Part shown: positions 38,914-49,238 of the stretch, one piece after another
How positions within the stretch are numbered: the stretch's first letter is position 1
Layout of the letters: each line of letters starts with the position of its first letter
Origin: JACCZR01 sp963844805
Lineage (GTDB): Bacteria > Actinomycetota > Thermoleophilia > Solirubrobacterales > Thermoleophilaceae
Assembly (NCBI GenBank): GCA_963844805.1
Contig: CAWJPU010000011.1
Location: forward strand, 124,001-188,000
Reading direction: 5' to 3'
DNA length: 64,000 nt
The notes under the pieces: model-generated
Databases searched by the model: none
What the model was told of the DNA's origin: nothing
The model's input: only the letters and a program-made list of their open reading frames with translations
Program-made: the position numbers and the translations under genes

Positions 38914-39304
38914 GCAGCCCAGCGGCTTCGAGGGCCTCGTCCGGGTCCGAGAACATCCGACTCCGAGTGATCTTCCCGTGCCGCACTTTTCCGACGATGC
39001 CAATGGGAACGTCGAGTTCTGCTCCGCTGGCGCGTCCGCGTGCTTGAAACCTGATCAGCACCAGCACCTTGTTGCCGACGTCGCGTATCTGACCTACCTC
39101 GAACCGAACCTGCTCCCATTCCTCCGTCAAGTCATCCATGAACTGACGCAGGCCGTCATGGCCCCGATAGGCCTGGTCCTCCAGTTGCGCTCGCAGTGGC
39201 CTGAACTCACAATCTGGGTCGAAGCACTCGATCCAGGCGTCGTAATCGTCCCGGTTCCACGCATTGATTGCGCCGCGCACCAACTCGACGTTCTCCTGTG
39301 ACAT
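38906..39304 (-). CDS. SnoaL-like protein
   Basis: A 132-residue NTF2-fold protein: MSQENVELVRGAINAWNRDD, DPDCEFRPLRAQLEDQAYRG, HDGLRQFMDDLTEEWEQVRF, and the C-terminal strands KVLVLIRFQARGRASGAELD and KVRHGKITRSRMFSDPDEAL. It resembles the protein at 14-406 in length and layout. The stop lies inside the tRNA-Ser 5' end. Function unknown; such proteins are numerous in this lineage. Confidence 0.88.
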   Translation of the reverse strand: MSQENVELVRGAINAWNRDDYDAWIECFDPDCEFRPLRAQLEDQAYRGHDGLRQFMDDLTEEWEQVRFEVGQIRDVGNKVLVLIRFQARGRASGAELDVPIGIVGKVRHGKITRSRMFSDPDEALEAAGLRE

Positions 39305-39768
39305 CGCCCGCTCAGTATCCCTGCCAACGTTCGATTCGCGCCCGGCTCGCCCATGGGGCCGGCTACCGACGGGTGCGCCCGCGCCGGCTGCGCGCCTGCT
39401 CCCATTTGAGCGACGCCCGGTTCGGCGCACCGAACGCACCGGACCTCGCGGGGCACGTGCGGTAGACCGCGACGTCACCCCTCGCGGATAGCGAGGCACC
39501 CTCCTACGGGTGGTGCATCGACACATGGAGAGTCGCTGACGACCCGACACGAATCGGACTCTCGCCCGACCAGGAGCTAAAAGGAACCGGACTACACCAA
39601 GAGCACACACGCAGCGGACTGCTTCATCGTGGGTCAGCACAGGAGCGGGTCTTGGGAGTTCAAGAATCCCAGGCGCCCGTGGCTCAAGTTGCCGGCAGCA
39701 GACATCCCGAGCGGGGTCGAGCGTTGCCGGTTCTGCGGCGGTGGACGCTGACGGGGTAGCGTTTCGGC
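39305..39768. other. 464-bp intergenic region
   Basis: No convincing gene on either strand; the open frames lack family features. A short perfect hairpin (cctcgc-ggata-gcgagg, 39480-39496) is present. The region separates the divergent SnoaL-like gene and hydrolase and should contain their promoters. Confidence 0.5.
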
Positions 39769-40674
39769 GTGGCCGGTTTCGCGGGCATCGAGGCGTGGTT
39801 CGGTGCCGGTCGGCGGGTCGGGGTCGAGCTCGGGTCGGGCCGGTTCGAGGTCTTCACCCGGGTGATCGGGGACGAGGACGCCGCGTGCCTCACGTTCCTC
39901 CACGGCTTTCCCACTTGCTCGTGGGACTGGGTCGAGGTCGTGGACGCGCTGGGAGCGGGCCGGCGGGTGCTGTTGTTCGACTTTCTCGGTTTCGGGGATT
40001 CCGACAAGCCCCGCGGCCACCGCTATTCCATCCACGAGCAGGCCGACCTCACCGAGGCGCTGTGGCGACGCTTCGGCGTGGAGCGCACCGACCTCGTAGC
40101 TCACGACTACGGCGTCTCGGTGGCTCAGGAACTGCTGGCCCGCAGGCTCGACGGAGGGTCGAGGACCGCGGTCCACAGCGTGGGCTTCCTCAACGGTGGC
40201 CTCTACGCCCACCTGCACCGCCCGCTGCTGGTCCAGCGGCTGCTCCGCAACCCCGTGCTCGGTCCGCTGGTCAGCCGGCTGATCAACGAGGAACGTTTTC
40301 GGCAGAGCTTCTGCGAGGTCTTCGCGCCCGCCACCCGCCCCACCGACGAAGAGATGCATCAGCACTGGCTAGGCGTCTCTCGCCGCGAGGGGTACAGGAT
40401 CCATCACCGCCTCATCCGCTACATGGACGACCGCCGGCGCCACCACGAACGCTGGGAGGGGGCTCTCGAGAAGACCCCGGCTCCGCTGTGCTTCGTCTGG
40501 GGAATGGTCGACCCGGTTTCCGGCGCCCACGTGGCCGAGCACCTCCGCGTACGCGTTCCGGCCTCGCGGCTCGAGTGCCTGGAGGATGTCGGCCACTACC
40601 CCCAGCTCGAGGCGCCGGAGATCGTCGCGTCAGCCCTGGGCGAGCACTTCGCGCCTACTCGTTTAGGCCACTAG
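39769..40674 (+). CDS. Alpha/beta hydrolase of the dehalogenase/epoxide-hydrolase type
   Basis: A 301-residue intact enzyme. CLTFLHGFPTCSWDWVEVVD carries the oxyanion HGFP motif. VLLFDFLGFGDSDKPRGHRY follows. The nucleophile elbow is TDLVAHDYGVSVAQELLA, with Asp rather than Ser as in haloalkane dehalogenases and epoxide hydrolases. LCFVWGMVDPVSGAHV and the catalytic His in VGHYPQLEAPE complete the triad. A helical cap domain lies at ~140-215. It starts with GTG at 39769. It is the last host gene before the putative integrated element. Confidence 0.92.
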   Translation: MAGFAGIEAWFGAGRRVGVELGSGRFEVFTRVIGDEDAACLTFLHGFPTCSWDWVEVVDALGAGRRVLLFDFLGFGDSDKPRGHRYSIHEQADLTEALWRRFGVERTDLVAHDYGVSVAQELLARRLDGGSRTAVHSVGFLNGGLYAHLHRPLLVQRLLRNPVLGPLVSRLINEERFRQSFCEVFAPATRPTDEEMHQHWLGVSRREGYRIHHRLIRYMDDRRRHHERWEGALEKTPAPLCFVWGMVDPVSGAHVAEHLRVRVPASRLECLEDVGHYPQLEAPEIVASALGEHFAPTRLGH

Positions 40675-40731
40675 TGGGCCACGAGCCCCCGTCGCCACGT
40701 CGGCAGGGCGCGTGCGTTGCGGCTTAAACGG

Positions 40732-40780
40732 GAGCGCGAGCGACCGGACTCGAACCGGCGACCTCCGGCGTGACAGGCCG
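40732..40780 (-). repeat. Left attachment repeat: displaced 3' half of tRNA-Asp
   Basis: 49 bp identical to 47083-47131, covering the tRNA-Asp 3' end, T-arm, variable loop and anticodon loop (begins gagcgcgagcgaccgg, ends gtgacaggccg). Sequence diverges immediately after the anticodon stem, so it cannot form a tRNA. This is the usual remnant at the distal end of a tRNA-integrated element. Confidence 0.88.
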
Positions 40781-40887
40781 CTGAGACGGGACGACGCGAG
40801 AGGACGAAACGACAGACGACGGGGAGGCACAGCGTGGGGATTGCGGCTGATCCTGCACGGCAAGCGATCGGGCGGCAGTCGTGCGAG

Positions 40888-40910
40888 ACGTAGTGGCGAC
40901 GTAGTGGCGA
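40888..40910 (+). repeat. Tandem 11-bp repeat near the left end
   Basis: acgtagtggcg occurs twice in tandem (40888-40898, 40899-40909). The 17-mer tggcgacgtagtggcga at 40894-40910 is repeated at 47006-47022 near the other end, in the same orientation. Candidate arm-type integrase site, or a remnant of an integrase 3' end (both read RSGDVVA). Confidence 0.6.
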
Positions 40911-40949
40911 TGCGGTTGAGGTGTCCTGACGCATCTGGAGTGTCGTGAC

Positions 40950-43300
40950 CACGTAGCATTAGTTCGATGGAACTAGAACACGAGTGCGGGGAGAAGAGAA
41001 AAAACAAGGACTATTGAAATAACAGAGGTGGCACTGGTACTGGGGAGAAGAGGCGAAAAGATAAGGCGCTACATCGCGAGCGGTCTGCTGAGGGTAGTGC
41101 AGATAGGTGGTGAGAGCGACGCGGTTAGCATTAGCGGCGATGACTAGATAGCTCACGGAGTAGCGGCGCAGGGCTGAGGTGTGAAATTAGGGAAGGTTGA
41201 GTAGACGAGGCAAGGAGAGAGCGCAAGAAGGAGGAGCTGATAAGAGCGCTGGTAATGAGCGATTAGATTCACAGAGGAGTTGGCAGAGACAAGAGAGATG
41301 AGATAGAGGGACTGCCGAAGAGACAAGCTAGCATGAGAGTGGACATAGGAAGAGAGAGAGGCTCAGAGTAGGTACTTTGAACGCAAGTTGAGAGAGAAGG
41401 CAGGACGAGAGGCGCAAGAGCAACGAGAAGAGCAGAAGCGCATAGAGGAAGGGCAAAAGCAATCAGCGCAGCGGCTAGGTGACGATATAGCCGCCGCGTG
41501 CACGCTGGAAGATAAGGCAGCGGTAACGGGCACTCATAGACTCTCTGCAAGGCTCAGATGCTACACTGTCTCTGGAAGGGGAGAAGATGGACTTAGACGC
41601 TGGAGTGAGAGGTCAAGAGCAGTAGTGGGAAGAGCAGGTAGAAGACACAACGGGGCGGTTTTAGAGAACATGAGCGGGCTCGAGTAGATCAGAGGGGAGG
41701 ACTGATGGGAAAGAGAGAAAGGGGCAGTGAAGGTAGCTTACTCAGCCGCTGTAGTAGGGCTGTCGCTGATAGGAGACAGCAGCGCTATCACGCTAAGGCG
41801 ATGACAAAGAACAAGATCACAATGACAGAGCAGCACGCGCTGCTACAGCGGAAGGTGACTTCCGCTTACGCGTTACGGATAAAGAGCGGATTGTAGCTGG
41901 CGCTGGCGATCAGGTAAGGCTAAGATTACAGACAAAGCTCAGACGAGGACACGCAACTGCCTCAGAGACATCTAGAGAAGAGATAAAGCAAAGCAGGCAA
42001 GGGGCGGCAACAACGCAGGCGAGTCTAGGGAAAAGAGTCGTTGTGGCTCAGCTAGACGGAAAAAACGACAACAACACGAGGGTAGAAAGGGAGTAGGTGA
42101 AAAGAGAGAGCGAAAAAAATATGCACAATAGCTGGTCTGAGATGAGACGGCACACGGAAGGGGTCTCTGCAGTCTGCACTAAGACGAAGAGAGGTACATA
42201 GACAACAAGGGCAGAGACGAAGAGGCACAGGACAATGAAGGCTGGGAGGAGGGGGTAGAGGAAGAGCTCCGCTAAGGGTGAGTGCAGAACTGGCGCTAGC
42301 CGCAAGGGACTGGCTAGATGTTAGCTACAGAGGCAGAGCGCAGAGAGGCTTGGGAGACACAAAGGGACAAGCTGATGGCAGAGTAAAGGGAGAAGCTATT
42401 ACTAGCAGGGAGGCGTCAGTATGAGTGGTGGGAGTTAGATGAAGGTAGCGCTCAGTAACTGACAGAGATCAGAGACAGAGAGCTAGACCTAGACAACAGT
42501 ACAAGGCTAAGTCACGAGCGCGAGATCGGAGGCATAGACTGGATGGCGGGAAAGGGCGGCCTGACAGAGCTAGAGTTGCAGACCCCGACGGGCAGAACAG
42601 GAGGAGGCAAGGGAGCGGATCGGTACAGAACGAAAACAGAAGGCAGCGCTCAGCACGGACTTCGGCGGTGACAAGCTGCGAGTGGCGGTGTGAGACGCGG
42701 TGAGTGCGGCCACCCTCACGCGCGTAGAGAGAGCAGCTAGGGACTCCTGCGGCTCCCAGAATGCCGCCAAGGCGGCAAGACGGCAGCCGCGGAGGCAGCG
42801 ACTGCCAAACGAGCACACAGAAAGTCTGCGAAGCCATCAAAGAGGACGGCTGAAACTAAAGGTGCCGGCAAAGCCAGCATCCGAGAATGATCAGTCAAGC
42901 CAAAAAACACAAGAATAAGAACTGCCACACGCTGGGTGAGAAAGTAGGATGCTCAAAAGAACCGCTATTATCCCTCATGCCCGCAGCAGGCGAATAACCG
43001 TGCGCTGGATCGTGATAGCTGTAGAAACAAGAAGTTGGTAAGAGAAGATGATCTTAAAAAAGCTTCAGTGAGGCGACCAACTAGAATCGTACCACTGGGG
43101 ATCCTCAGAACAGGCCTTCATAAGAGCGGATCACATAAATGAGTCGATTCGCCCCTTCCAAAGCGCGGAAGAAGATCTCGCCACTGACAGAACAGGCCGG
43201 CTAAAAAGCATCGCCGGTCAGGCTGGATAGCGGAGATAGATACACAGCTAGGGATCAAAGAAAAAAACAGTCGCAAAAAAAAACGCCGGGGTAAAAAGCG
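40950..43300. other. Purine-biased, low-G+C segment without genes
   Basis: Base composition changes sharply after about 40950: the plus strand is rich in A and G (runs such as gagaagagaaaaaacaagg), and stop codons are frequent in all frames. The longest open frames are short and low-complexity. The purine bias against ~70% G+C balanced host DNA is striking. It is either foreign DNA inside the element or poorly corrected reads. No function is assigned. Confidence 0.6.
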
Positions 43301-43309
43301 CGTAAAAAA

Positions 43310-45233
43310 GAAGACGATGCTCTTGCCGTTGAGAGACCAGTCGGAAGTAGTCTGTGTGATCGCCCGGCAAAGCCCCTTAGCCGTTGCTTCAAATGAAAGC
43401 GAATAAAAACACGCAAAAGAAAGCGGCAGCTGTAAAAAAAAATGCACAAATCACGTGAAAACACAAAGCCATAAGCCACCATGCCGCCAAAAGGGAGTAC
43501 CGCGGGATAGATGGCGTACCGGCACAGGAGAACGGAGATAGCTGTAAAACGCCAGCTAAAAAAGGACCAAAAAGAACTCGCTGTAAAGTAAACGAACGCG
43601 ATAACGTAGTAGAGGACAGGGAAGGAGGAGTGGGAGGAGGGGGAAGCAAAGGAGAAGAAGAGCAGGGTGGAAGCAGAGATCAGGGGGAGGGTGAGAGATA
43701 GCAGTCATCGCTAGCGCCGCCGACGAAGCGGCTGCCAGTCGATCACACCGACCCGATATTGAGCGTCGGCGACCAGGTGACGGAGGTAGTCGCCCGTACG
43801 GATATGGCGACGACCACGTTGTACCTCGGAGCTGCTAGGGCACAAGAGGGAGTAGAGACTCGACGCCACGAGCGCGAACGCGGAGCTGGCCTCCGCCGGG
43901 GGAGAAAACCGGCGACTCGTCGTCGCAGAGGCGATTCGGGTTAACCGCCGCAGCGGATGGCCGGTACGGGAGATCGTCGCGATAGTGTTCTGGCGGTGGT
44001 GAAGGCGAGCCGCCGGCCGTCGGGCGACCAGTACGGCGTATAGCCTCTGGCGATCCTGCGCACCCCCGAGCCGTCCAACCGCGACACGTAGATCGAGGGT
44101 TGGAGAGAGAAAGGGCGGTAACACACTAGGGAGCGGATGCCAGCGGACGAAGGCGATCTCGTTAAGCACCGACCACGTCGGCTGGTCTCCGATGGTAACA
44201 CGGCGGCTGTGACCTCAGTGATAGATGCGGACCTCGGGATGGCTCGCCGACTCCGCCAGGATAGGACGGTTCGGTAGATCACGGTACGCTCGAAGACGAT
44301 GCTCTGGCCGTCGGGAGACCAGTAGGGGTACGCGTCGCCGAGATGTCTTAGTGGGCTCGGGGAGGTAGTAGAAGTTGGTACCGGGGGGCTTGGGAATCAT
44401 CGACCGCAGGGGCCGACGTCCGTTCGCGGAGCTGAACCAGATATCTGGTGGGACGCGGTGTCGCGATCGGGGCGGAACCGTTGCTCGCTGATACGTGAAA
44501 GCCAGTAGGCGACCGCGGGGCGAGAAGAGCTCACGGACGGATTGTTGCGGAGGAGAGTTCGGAGGCGACGGCTGAGCGGGTGAGACAGCCACCAAGCTGT
44601 CTTGAAAGATTCGTTGTCGACGTAGACGAACGAGATCACGCCGTTACGACGGGGAAGGCGGTGTGGGCAGGTGGCACGAGGCGGAGAGAGCGAAGTAAGA
44701 CAACGGCGATACAAGAGGGTAGCGATGCAAGAGCTATCGCGCGCAGCGTTGACAGTCAAGCGACGGCTCGGCAGGAGAACACGGGAAGTGGGCCGGTGCG
44801 CAGAGAGCGCAGACGCAGGCGTAGATGCGGAAGACATAAAAAAAAGGCGAAACAGGTACAAAAAAAAACACATGAACGAGAGTTGGCGCGCGGGAGGAGA
44901 AGGATGGCATCTCATCTCTTAGACTCCTTCTCTTAGTGACGCGGCGAAGTTGCGCCGCTGAGAGTGATAGTGCGATGTGCTTAGACACGTGGTGAAGGTA
45001 GCGGCGCGTGGGCGCCAGTTGGCTGCAATTCGCACTTCGCACGAGAGCGTGGGGAGAGCACGTAGATGACGGTTGCTGCGGTTGATGCGCCCGGCGCTGA
45101 CGCACGAAGGCGATCTGATTCTCACGACAGGTGGGTTCGCGAGAGGTGACGGCTGGCTGTGGCGGCGGTGGTAGATGCGGACGTCGAAGGCGGGGTGCGC
45201 GCGAGAAGACGATGACTCTTGCGTGGGGAGACA
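43310..45233 (-). pseudogene. Degraded TolB/PD40 beta-propeller sequence, repeated
   Basis: Minus-strand fragments match the PD40 repeat (consensus x-WSPDG-x-x-(I/L)-x-F): SDWSLNGKSIVF (43310-43345), YTPYWSPDGRRLAFTTAR (44001-44035), YPYWSPDGQSIVFERT (44292-44330), ELFSPRGRLLAF (44497-44529) and LSPHARVIVFSR (45204-45233). SIYVSRLDGSGVRRIARG is an adjoining 'I-Y-V-x-x-x-D-G-x-G' strand. IDWQPL (43729-43743) is the usual end of such proteins. LNEIAFVR and ENQIAFVR occur at 44147 and 45103. Frames change every few tens of bases. Intact PD40/TolB-like proteins are secreted beta-propellers used for ligand or protein binding. Confidence 0.65.
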
Positions 45234-45239
45234 ATCGGG

Positions 45240-46590
45240 GTACGTTCGAGTGAACGGTCCGTGGAAGGAAAATGGAGGCGAGGGAGAGCGGATCATCTCG
45301 CGGTCCTGCACGTGGAAGAGCGAAAAAGAGCTATAGTCGCTTAACTCATAGTCTCACTACAGGCGACGCTACTGACGCGGGACCAGATGAGAATGCTCGG
45401 CGGGCGGGACCGGGAAATGCAAACGGCTCTCGCGTACTGAAGGCCAGCACGGCCTGCGGCGAGAATTGAAGGTGAAGGGGTTAAATGGTACAGAGCAGTT
45501 TGGTGCGACTGCGAGGGCGAGAACGAGGACCCTGATCGTTAGGTGGTTGAAGGCGATACGCGTGCGGCGGGGAAGGTGCTGGGCGGCAGGAACACGAGGC
45601 GAGACAACAGGCTGCAGACGAGGGCGCGAACACTTGCGGCTTCGTTGCCTCCAGCGTGTGTCGGATTGCGAGACCCTCGTCTAGAAAGACGACGGTTAGA
45701 CAACGCTACGTGGGTTGGGGCAGGCGAGAGTGCGGAGGTAGCGGAGAGGGCTAGAGAGTGGTGAGAGGACAGGTTTGTGGAGCGGAGGCTGGACTACGGA
45801 GAGTTGGCCAGTTGACGGATATGCTCGGCGGCACGTAGAGGTAACTGCGGCAGCTACACAGCGCGATTTTCGACTCTCGTGAGAGCTGCGCGTGATGAAG
45901 GTCTCAGTGACAGCGCTAACGCACGGGCGTGTACATGGTGGTGAACGCGGCAGGATTTGCTGGTGAGTGGAGGAAGGCGCGCGAGCGCGCTTGATCGGAA
46001 TCTCGCTGACGCTGAAATCTCCTGAACGACTGGGGTTTGTTGAAGAGTCTCTGCTGAATGCGTGCGGCGAATCTGATGCGGCGCTGAACTCAGGGTGAGG
46101 AGGGTGGAGCTGAAGTACTGGCGTTGGTGCACGGCTGGCGGCGCGAAAAGTGACGGACAGGCGGACTAGCTGCGAGGTGCGAGATGCGCAGGAACAGTGC
46201 GCTGGGAGGTGCTGCGTAGGTGAGCGGGCGAGAGCGCTGGCGCGCTCGGTACGCAGACGCGTGCGCAGCGCGTGAGTAGGAAGGCAAGAGGGGGAAGGAA
46301 TGAAACTGTTTTATAACTGCATTTCGCAGTGCGCGGACTTATTGGGACTGTTTAACGGGCTGGGGTAGCTCATGGAGAGGGCAGTGGGTAACTGCACATT
46401 AGGTAAGTGAGAAGCGGTTGGTGCCACTCGCACGAGAGTTGTAAGAAAGAGCGCCTGCGCTGGCTGGCGTTGCTGCTAGAGCGGCGGGAATCACGTAAGT
46501 GGAAGCTGGACGCTGCTGCGGGCGCTGGCGGTCGCTAGGAGGACTAGATCACCTCGGCGCCAAACTGCGTAGGGCATCTCGGGCCGAGGA
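45240..46590. other. Element interior without readable genes
   Basis: About 1.35 kb between the PD40 remnants and the integrase fragment. It has G-rich plus-strand sequence, no family match in any frame, and frequent stops. An N-terminal half of the integrase would be expected just before 46590, but only a few plausible residues can be read there. Confidence 0.5.
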
Positions 46591-46600
46591 GTGGTAGGGG

Positions 46601-46981
46601 TTGACCAATACCCGAAGACCTCTCGTGCGCCGGGTGCCGCTGAGCGCCCGAGCGGTCGGCGCACTCGACAGCCTTCCGCCGAGGCTCGACACGCCCTGTC
46701 TTCCCGGCAGCGAAGGGTGGGCACATCGGCCTCGATACCTGGAGGACGCGCCAGCGGTACCCGGCGCTGGGAAGCGGCAGGGCTCCGCCGGCGGGGCCCC
46801 TATCAACTGCGCCATACCTTCGCCACCGAAGCGCTTGCCGCAGGCATCTCGATCTTTGAACTGGCCGGTGATGGGCGCATCGGTCAAGACCATCGACAAG
46901 CACTACGGGCACTTGGCCCGCGACTCGGACCAGGCAATCCGAGCTCGCCTCGACGCGAGGGGAGCCGTGAGCCAAGGGTGA
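46601..46981 (+). pseudogene. Tyrosine recombinase (integrase), C-terminal part, frameshifted
   Basis: Pieces from two frames make a typical catalytic domain end: RRVPLSARAVGALDSLPPRL, then (other frame) YQLRHTFATEALAAGISIFE with the box II Arg-His, then MGASVKTIDKHYGHLARDSD with the nucleophile Tyr (codon 46904-46906), ending IRARLDARGAVSQG. The N-terminal arm-binding and core-binding domains are not readable. Direction is towards the tRNA, with about 100 bp between them, as in many tRNA-integrated actinobacterial elements. It is probably non-functional as read, but indels may be sequencing errors. Confidence 0.85.
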
Positions 46982-47005
46982 CACCGCCCTGACTTTGGCG
47001 CGTTC

Positions 47006-47022
47006 TGGCGACGTAGTGGCGA
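47006..47022 (+). repeat. Right copy of the 17-bp end repeat
   Basis: tggcgacgtagtggcga, identical to 40894-40910, lies 61 bp inside the right attachment repeat, just after the integrase stop. See the left copy for interpretation. Confidence 0.6.
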
Positions 47023-47082
47023 CCGCCTTGGCCCAGCGATCCCGGCCAATGGCCTGGAAAAGGCTGGTTACAGGGCAAACGT

Positions 47083-47160
<78 letters not shown>

Positions 47161-47296
47161 TGGGGGACAGCGAGGATAGCGGCCGAAACCCGCCCCGCTC
47201 GGACCGCGGCGGGGGTTCGGAAAAGCCCTCAGCCGGGCTGACGAATTCCCGCACCGGTGACCGCCGTCCGCGGCCGGCCGGCCGGCGACGGGGCGC

Positions 47297-48619
47297 TCAG
47301 CGGACGCGCAGTTCCTGCGTCATCGCCGCCGGATGCAGCGAGCAGAAGATCTGGTAGCGGCCCTTGACCCGCGGGCGGTAGCTGAACGAGCCCGAGCGCT
47401 TCCATGGCGGACGAGAAGCCGCGCGGGCCCTGGGTCACGGTCACCGAGTGGAGCTCCCTCGTCTGGAAGCGCCACGTGATGCGCTGGCCGGCCCGGATGC
47501 TGACGCGGTCCGGGTCGAAGAACAGCCCGCCGATGAAGATCCCGCTCGAGCCAAGGCGCTGGAACGGCCCGGTGGGCTTCTTGACCAGCGGCACGCGGTA
47601 GCGCGGCGGGCGCGCGCGGAAGCGGCGCGGGCGGTTCGTGACCTGGACGTCACGCGGCATGCGCGGGCAGCCCTTGACCGACGGGTCGCGCACGAAGAAC
47701 CCGCCCATGATGTTCATCACGCGGGTGTGCAGGTACTGGTTGTCGTAGCCCGCTGTGAGTCGCACGCGGTCGCCTCCCGCGACCGGGATGCCCGTGGGGG
47801 TCCCCTTGGACTGGATGCGCACGGGCGAGGCCTCATGGAGCCGAGGCTTCACGCGGTAGAACTCGTGGTTGGGCATCCCGTAGTAGGCCTTCGAGGTGAC
47901 GAGGTTGCGGCGGCAGGTCCGGTCGCGCAGCTGCACGTAGCGCCCGCCCCCGTGCAGGTGCCCGGCCGCGCCGACGATCCGGCCCGAGTAGCCGCTCGGC
48001 CAGCGGAAGTGACGCGACATCTTGTGGATCGAGCCGCGGCGGCGGCCGCCGGGCACGTCGTAGACGGGTCCACGGCGCACTTCTTGGCGTCGAGGAACAG
48101 CGGCTCGACCTCGTGCTTGGGCGGCTCGTCGGTCCACGTGACCCGCGTGCGCACGTAGACCCGGCGCGGGCTGCCGCGGTGGTTCATGAGCATGTGGGCC
48201 AGGTACCAGTTGGGCGCGCGGCCGTTCGCAGTCCGGTTGGGCAGTCCGTAGCCGCGCGGCAAGCGGAATTTCTGGTGCTCCTCACCGCGGCCGTAGAAGC
48301 GCCCGCCGCAGGACAGGGGAGCGTTGAGGTGCGTGAATGATCCGTAGACGAGGTGGTGGACCATCACGTCCTGGATCGGGAAGCGCGCGAACGGTCGGCG
48401 ACTTCTCTGCGACGACGTCGCTGTCCATCGATGTGATCCAGCCCGCGCTTACCGGGTGCGTGGGCGCCGTCGCCCCGCAAGGCCCTGGTACTGCTGCTCG
48501 GCTTCGTACGGCTCCGTGTCTATAGGAGCGGAGAAGTAGGCCTCGCGGTGAACCGCCCCTGATGCCACCGCCGGAGCGGCCAGTCCGACCGCCAAGACCG
48601 CCAGTGAAAGGCGGAGCAA
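47297..48619 (-). CDS. Secreted copper protein with cupredoxin-like C-terminal domain (frameshifted)
   Basis: About 440 residues over ~3 indels. A signal peptide opens the gene (LLRLSLAVLAVGLAAPAVAS, from a TTG near 48619). The middle contains a His-rich region, VMVHHLVYGSFTHLNAPLSC, and APNWYLAHMLMNHRGSPR, that resembles copper type II monooxygenase-like domains. The C-terminal ~100 residues form a cupredoxin: RISIRAGQRITWRF-like strands, LHSVTVTQGPRGF, then YQIFCSLHPAAMTQELRV, in which one His plus the Cys-x2-His-x3-Met set gives a complete type-1 copper site. It is probably a periplasmic/extracellular copper redox protein. It is adjacent to the tRNA-Asp target and reads towards it. Confidence 0.8.
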
Positions 48620-48665
48620 AGCGATGCGGCACGACAGGCAGGTTAGTGGCGAATCCCCGTGAGCG

Positions 48666-49238
48666 CTAGTCGGAACCGCTCGGGTCGGGCGGCGGACGTA
48701 CGCCGCCGCCGGGCAGCCGGTCGGCGAGCTTGCCCATTCGCTCGACCACGCCCTCGAGCGGCTCGGCCAGGCCGACGGCCCGCTGGAGGGTCGGCAGCGC
48801 AGCCGCCACCTCATGTCCGCTCTCGGCCACCTCGCGGGCCCGCTCGGCCACCTCCTCGGACTGTTCCAGGCCCCGCTCGGCCAGCTTCATGAACCGCTCG
48901 CCCATCTCGAGCACCTGCTCGCCGCGGGCGTCGATGCGCTCGCCCAGCTCGGTCACGTGCTCGCCGCCCTCGACGACCCGCTCGCCCAGGTCCGCGATCC
49001 TCGTGCCCTGCTTCTCGATCCGCTCGCCCAGGTCCGCCACCCGCGCGCCCTGCCTCTCGATCGCCTCGCCGAGCGCCATCACGTTCTCGAGCCGCTCGTC
49101 GATCATCTCCGCCCGCTCGTCGATGCGGTCGAGCCGCTCGGGCAGCTCGCGGGCGACCGCGGCGAGCGTGCTCAGGTCGTCGAGCGCACGGGTGACCGCC
49201 TTCGCGGGCAGGGTGATGGGCAGGGAGAGGATGTTCAC
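48666..49238 (-). CDS. Coiled-coil protein with heptad-type repeats
   Basis: A 190-residue protein. Residues ~40-140 are a run of degenerate 14-residue units (GERIEKQGTRIADL, GERVVEGGEHVTEL, GERIDARGEQVLEM), i.e. two heptads each, predicting a long coiled coil. The short N-terminus NILSLPITLPAKAVTRALDD could contact membrane. The C-terminus is Pro/Gly-rich. It starts at the GTG at 49238, overlapping the stop of the MpaB-family gene (GTGA), so they are cotranscribed. Similar proteins are common in actinobacteria without assigned function. Confidence 0.8.
   Translation of the reverse strand: MNILSLPITLPAKAVTRALDDLSTLAAVARELPERLDRIDERAEMIDERLENVMALGEAIERQGARVADLGERIEKQGTRIADLGERVVEGGEHVTELGERIDARGEQVLEMGERFMKLAERGLEQSEEVAERAREVAESGHEVAAALPTLQRAVGLAEPLEGVVERMGKLADRLPGGGVRPPPDPSGSD

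Noticed and set aside
40712..40948. Open frame across the left tRNA-Asp fragment with translations such as ACHAGGRRFESGRS (minus strand).
   Set aside because: This is the well-known false translation of a tRNA 3' half; the DNA is the displaced att repeat.
41269..42928. Several 60-125-residue open frames in the purine-rich segment.
   Set aside because: Low-complexity (Ser/Leu/Pro or Glu/Lys/Arg rich), no ribosome sites or family features, and many overlap each other on both strands.
40950..46550. CRISPR array or phage-defence system inside the element.
   Set aside because: No regularly spaced short repeats with unique spacers, and no nuclease, helicase, methylase or toxin motifs can be read; the only periodicity is the ~0.95-kb PD40 block.
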